Positions 43,080 to 45,308 of a stretch of 45,308 nucleotides of DNA are shown here, piece by piece. The translations under genes and the position numbers were made by a program. The stretch is from positions 1 through 45,308 of the forward strand of contig JAJFGJ010000004.1 in NCBI GenBank assembly GCA_021776175.1, given 5' to 3'. The notes beneath the pieces are model-generated. The model ran no database searches. It was not told the DNA's origin and was given only the letters and a program-made list of their open reading frames with translations. Numbering within the stretch: position 1 is the first letter of the stretch; every line of letters begins with the position of its first letter. This stretch comes from Kiloniellaceae bacterium. Lineage in GTDB: Bacteria; Pseudomonadota; Alphaproteobacteria; Kiloniellales; J153.

Positions 43080-43386
43080 GAAATCACCACTCCCGCTTTC
43101 GGCTAGAATCTTTACGGTTTCGATGGCATCGAAACCTGACCCTATGCTGTAGTTTTGTCGTGTTTCCGGACGAAAAACCGGAGTCCATTTTTCCAGGAAA
43201 CACTCTAGGCCAAGGGACCCGGACACCGGAAAGGCACTTATGAAGCATCGCCTTGGACGAGTCGAGCCTGGGGCGGCGCAACGGCAAGCCGCCGGAGCCA
43301 AGCATAGGGTCCATGGTCCCTTGCCAAGAGAGCGTCTCCTCGCCACTTTACCTCAACAAGCGCGGCGAGACGGATGACCCCCCTGG
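43080..43386. other. 307-bp divergent intergenic region with inverted repeats
   Basis: This gap lies between the divergent GT2 and YgfZ starts. It holds a 21-bp palindrome (43116-43136) and a second inverted repeat, GTGTTTCC (43160-43167) with GGAAACAC (43196-43203). An open minus-strand frame covers the whole region but has no family similarity. It likely holds the promoters of both genes. Confidence 0.55.
43116..43136. promoter_or_regulatory. Perfect 21-bp palindrome upstream of the GT2 gene
   Basis: Half-sites GGTTTCGATG (43116-43125) and CATCGAAACC (43127-43136) are exact inverted repeats around a single G. It is centred 47 nt before the preferred TTG start. Perfect 10+10 symmetry is typical of a dimeric repressor site; the regulator is not known. 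Confidence 0.6.
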
Positions 43387-44286
43387 ATGGATGATCGAAA
43401 AGCCTTGATTCTGAACACGCGGGCGGTGCTGCGCGTCTCTGGCGCCGATTCGCGCGTTTTCCTGCAAGGCATGATCTCTAACGATATTGAAAAATTGAAA
43501 CCGGCGCGCGCGCTCTGGGCGGCCTTTCTAACTCCCCAGGGCAAGTTTCTGCACGAATTCTTCCTGACCCTGGATCCGCGAGACGCGGACGCGATCCTGA
43601 TCGATTGCGAGGCAACCCGGCGCGGCGACCTGAAGCGGCGGCTCTCGGTTTACAAGCTGCGCTCCCAGGTGGAAATCGAGGATACGGGCGAGCGTTACGC
43701 GGTCGCGGCCCTGTTCGGCGCCGGCACGGCAGCAGCACTTTCTTTGTCTGAAAATCCTGGCGCCGCCATGCCTTTTGCGGGCGGGTTGGCCTATATGGAC
43801 CCCCGCCTCTTGGACCTAGGCGCGCGCGCCGTCTTGCCGCGCGGCGAGGCGGGCGAGGCTTTGCGGCGGGCCGGCTTCGATCCGGCCATGACCGCCGGCT
43901 ACGAGCGCCTGCGTATTTCCCTCGGGGTTCCCGGCGGCAGCCGCGATCTGGAGATCGAGCGCTCGCCGCTGCTGGAGAACGGATTCGACGAACTCAACGG
44001 CGAGGATTGGGACAAGGGGTGCTTCATAGGTCAGGAACTCACCGCGCGGACGAAATACCGGGCGCTGATCAAGAAACGCCTAATGCCGGTCGAGATCGAC
44101 GGCCCCCCCCCGGCGCCCGGCACGCCCGTCATGCGCGACGGCAAGGAGGCCGGCGTTATGCGCTCCAGCGCCGCGAACCTCGGGCTCGCGCTCCTGCGGC
44201 TCGACGCCGTGGCCAGCGCGGGTGGCCCTTTGATTGCCGGAGACGCCGAGCTAATCCCCAGGAAGCCGGCTTGGGCGAACTATTAG
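43387..44286 (+). CDS. ygfZ: YgfZ/GcvT-domain folate-binding protein
   Basis: A 299-residue protein of the COG0354 group, which assists repair or assembly of some iron-sulfur enzymes with tetrahydrofolate. The signature WDKGCFIGQELTART, the KGC(Y/F)xGQE motif with its conserved Cys, lies near 216. The N-terminal LRVSGADSRVFLQGMISNDI matches the GcvT fold. It is 58 nt upstream of the cNMP/FHA gene in the same direction. Confidence 0.92.
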   Translation: MDDRKALILNTRAVLRVSGADSRVFLQGMISNDIEKLKPARALWAAFLTPQGKFLHEFFLTLDPRDADAILIDCEATRRGDLKRRLSVYKLRSQVEIEDTGERYAVAALFGAGTAAALSLSENPGAAMPFAGGLAYMDPRLLDLGARAVLPRGEAGEALRRAGFDPAMTAGYERLRISLGVPGGSRDLEIERSPLLENGFDELNGEDWDKGCFIGQELTARTKYRALIKKRLMPVEIDGPPPAPGTPVMRDGKEAGVMRSSAANLGLALLRLDAVASAGGPLIAGDAELIPRKPAWANY

Positions 44287-44344
44287 CGGGAGTGGGCGCA
44301 CTTGCCACGGGTAAGGACCTATAGAAATTTCCGCCCCACGCGCA

Positions 44345-45172
44345 TTGTTAGGACTTCGTAAAGAACAGCAGCGCAGACTTGCGGCCATGAAGGAACTTGA
44401 GGAAATATCTCTTTCAGCGGGCCATGTCGTCTATGAGGAAGGCGGCCCGGGCGACGCCGTGTTTATTATCACCGGCGGCAAGGTAGAGGTGGCCCGACGG
44501 ATCGGCGATGGGCAAGTTCGCTTGGCGGTTCTGAGCAAGGGCTCGATATTTGGGGAATCGGGCGTGTTACGTAACATCGTGCGCTCGACCACCGTCCGCG
44601 CCATCACGCCCGTCACGCTGATGGTCATTCCCAAAGAGGCGTTCCTATCGGTTTTCAAGCGCGAGAACCCTCTCGCCCTCACCCTGCTGCGCGCGCTCTG
44701 CGATCGCTTGGCAACGGCTCACAGCCAGCTCATGGTTCACCAATTGTACAGCGAGGGCGCGCCTTACCGCGCGGTTCGCTCGATCCGGCTGCTACCGGAG
44801 TCCCCGGAGATGCTGTCGCATATCGGATCCGAGGGCATGTTCGTGAAGGCTCTGCCCTTCCACGTCGGGAGGCACTTGCGGCCGGAAGAAAAAACCACGG
44901 TGCGAAAGGCTGACCTGATGGTCCAAGCCTTACAGGGCGACGAGATTTCACCTATGCATTTCGCGATCGAGAATCAGGAAGGCCGCCTGATTATCCGGGA
45001 TATGGGAAGCCATCTGGGCACTCTCGTCGCGGACCAGCGGATCGGGCATTTCGAAGAGTTTAGTGCCGCTGACTTGAGTTACGGATCCACGTCCATCCAG
45101 GCCGGCGGTTTGGAGTCGCCCTACCGTTTTCAGATCGTCGTGGAACGCGCCGTGAATAAAAAGCCAGACTAG
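44345..45172 (+). CDS. Cyclic-nucleotide-binding plus FHA domain protein
   Basis: A protein of up to 275 residues with two signalling domains. The N-terminal cNMP-binding domain (to about 125) has LSAGHVVYEEGGPGDAVFII and GSIFGESGVLRNIVRSTTV, a phosphate-cassette-like loop. The C-terminal FHA-like domain (about 175-268) has FHVGRHL, EISPMHFAIENQEGRLIIRD and MGSHLGTLVADQRI, the fold that binds phosphothreonine. The start may be TTG 44345 or ATG 44387; neither has a clear ribosome site, so the 5' end is open. The TAG stop lies inside the CTAG target of the IS that follows. A CHASE2 cyclase in the window may supply its ligand; this is inference. Confidence 0.85.
   Translation: MLGLRKEQQRRLAAMKELEEISLSAGHVVYEEGGPGDAVFIITGGKVEVARRIGDGQVRLAVLSKGSIFGESGVLRNIVRSTTVRAITPVTLMVIPKEAFLSVFKRENPLALTLLRALCDRLATAHSQLMVHQLYSEGAPYRAVRSIRLLPESPEMLSHIGSEGMFVKALPFHVGRHLRPEEKTTVRKADLMVQALQGDEISPMHFAIENQEGRLIIRDMGSHLGTLVADQRIGHFEEFSAADLSYGSTSIQAGGLESPYRFQIVVERAVNKKPD
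45169..45172. other. CTAG target site shared as stop codon
   Basis: CTAG at 45169-45172 contains the TAG stop of the cNMP/FHA gene on plus and the TAG stop of the transposase on minus. In IS870 the CTAG target is known to supply the transposase stop codon, so this is the expected junction. The right-hand copy lies outside the window. Confidence 0.65.
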
Positions 45173-45308
45173 GTCACCGACTCATTAAATCGAATCCATA
45201 TTCGCAGTGAAGCAAGTTTAACGGAAGCGAGATAGTTGTCGTCTCGTTTGTCGTAGCGTGTGGCGACGGCGCGGAAATGTTTGAGTTTATTGAAGAACCT
45301 CTCGACGG
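45169..45308 (-). CDS. IS5-family transposase, C-terminal fragment
   Basis: The minus strand from the window edge encodes 45 residues of an IS5-family DDE transposase: VERFFNKLKHFRAVATRYDK then RDDNYLASVKLA, with SLRIWIRFNESVT as the end. The ERFFxxLKxFRxxATRYDK region includes the catalytic Glu and the family's Y-(2)R-(3)E-like signature near the end. The TAG stop falls in CTAG (45169-45172). The 5' part is outside the window. Confidence 0.92.
   Translation of the reverse strand, partial: VERFFNKLKHFRAVATRYDKRDDNYLASVKLASLRIWIRFNESVT
45173..45308 (-). mobile_element. IS870-like insertion sequence (IS5 family), left end
   Basis: The element seems to begin directly after CTAG with GGTCACCGACTC and carries the transposase end. 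The terminal repeat cannot be confirmed because the other end is not in view. The host gene up to its stop codon is unbroken, so the IS lies exactly at the end of that gene. Confidence 0.7.

Noticed and set aside
42264..43346. GT2 start at ATG 43346
   Set aside because: The added 89 residues have no similarity to the family and cover a perfect palindrome, so a downstream TTG is preferred, although not proven.
1..45308. CRISPR array, prophage or toxin-antitoxin pair
   Set aside because: No regularly spaced repeats, no phage structural genes and no small paired toxin-like frames were found.

Overview
The window is GC-rich, densely coded DNA, most likely from an alphaproteobacterium close to Rhodospirillales (inference). 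The evidence is the split transhydrogenase alpha subunits (PntAA/PntAB), a short HisG, the alphaproteobacterial families UPF0262, DUF2948 and Usg, and the gene order murA-DUF2948-hisG-hisD-UPF0262-LMW phosphatase. Most genes are housekeeping or catabolic. Two mobile elements are visible: a 942-bp passenger-gene element at 3216-4157 and the end of an IS870-like (IS5 family) insertion sequence at the right edge.

Region by region. 1-3173: pntAB-pntAA and an ABC1/UbiB-family gene, all minus strand, with a perfect FNR-type box upstream of pntAA. 3208-4165: a segment with matching 12-bp terminal inverted repeats and an 8-bp target duplication that carries a small four-helix membrane protein and no transposase. 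4189-8297: creatinase (minus), an FtsH-type protease (plus) and an ABATE/CGNR zinc-finger regulator. 8306-12032: divergent oligoendopeptidase F and long-chain acyl-CoA ligase. 12033-15370: an AT-rich gap, two tandem pentapeptide-repeat paralogues and a secreted DUF2141 protein. 15540-19839: a 1,158-residue indolepyruvate ferredoxin oxidoreductase, a strong hairpin and an atypical SDR. 19836-24612: the murA-to-phosphatase operon. 24815-25227: a small hypothetical gene and tRNA-Thr(GGT). 25344-31324: a minus-strand run of a DapA-family enzyme, persulfide dioxygenase-rhodanese, D-aminoacylase and a CHASE2 cyclase. 31533-37781: P-type ATPase, methyltransferase, alpha/beta hydrolase, SDR and 4-hydroxyproline epimerase. 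37806-45172: PEP-mutase-family enzyme, methyltransferase, Usg, dihydroorotase-like protein, two LPS-type glycosyltransferases, YgfZ and a cNMP/FHA protein.

How the genes fit together. Creatinase, 4-hydroxyproline epimerase, D-aminoacylase, DapA-like lyase, oligopeptidase and indolepyruvate oxidoreductase point to growth on amino acids, peptides and methylated nitrogen compounds. An FNR-type site upstream of pntAA, plus an identical 14-bp near-match upstream of both the FtsH-type protease and the P-type ATPase, suggests a small oxygen-responsive regulon spread over the window. The least expected items are that regulon, the passenger-gene element, the stop-codon-sharing IS insertion, and the two-lobed pentapeptide pair beside its AT-rich flank.
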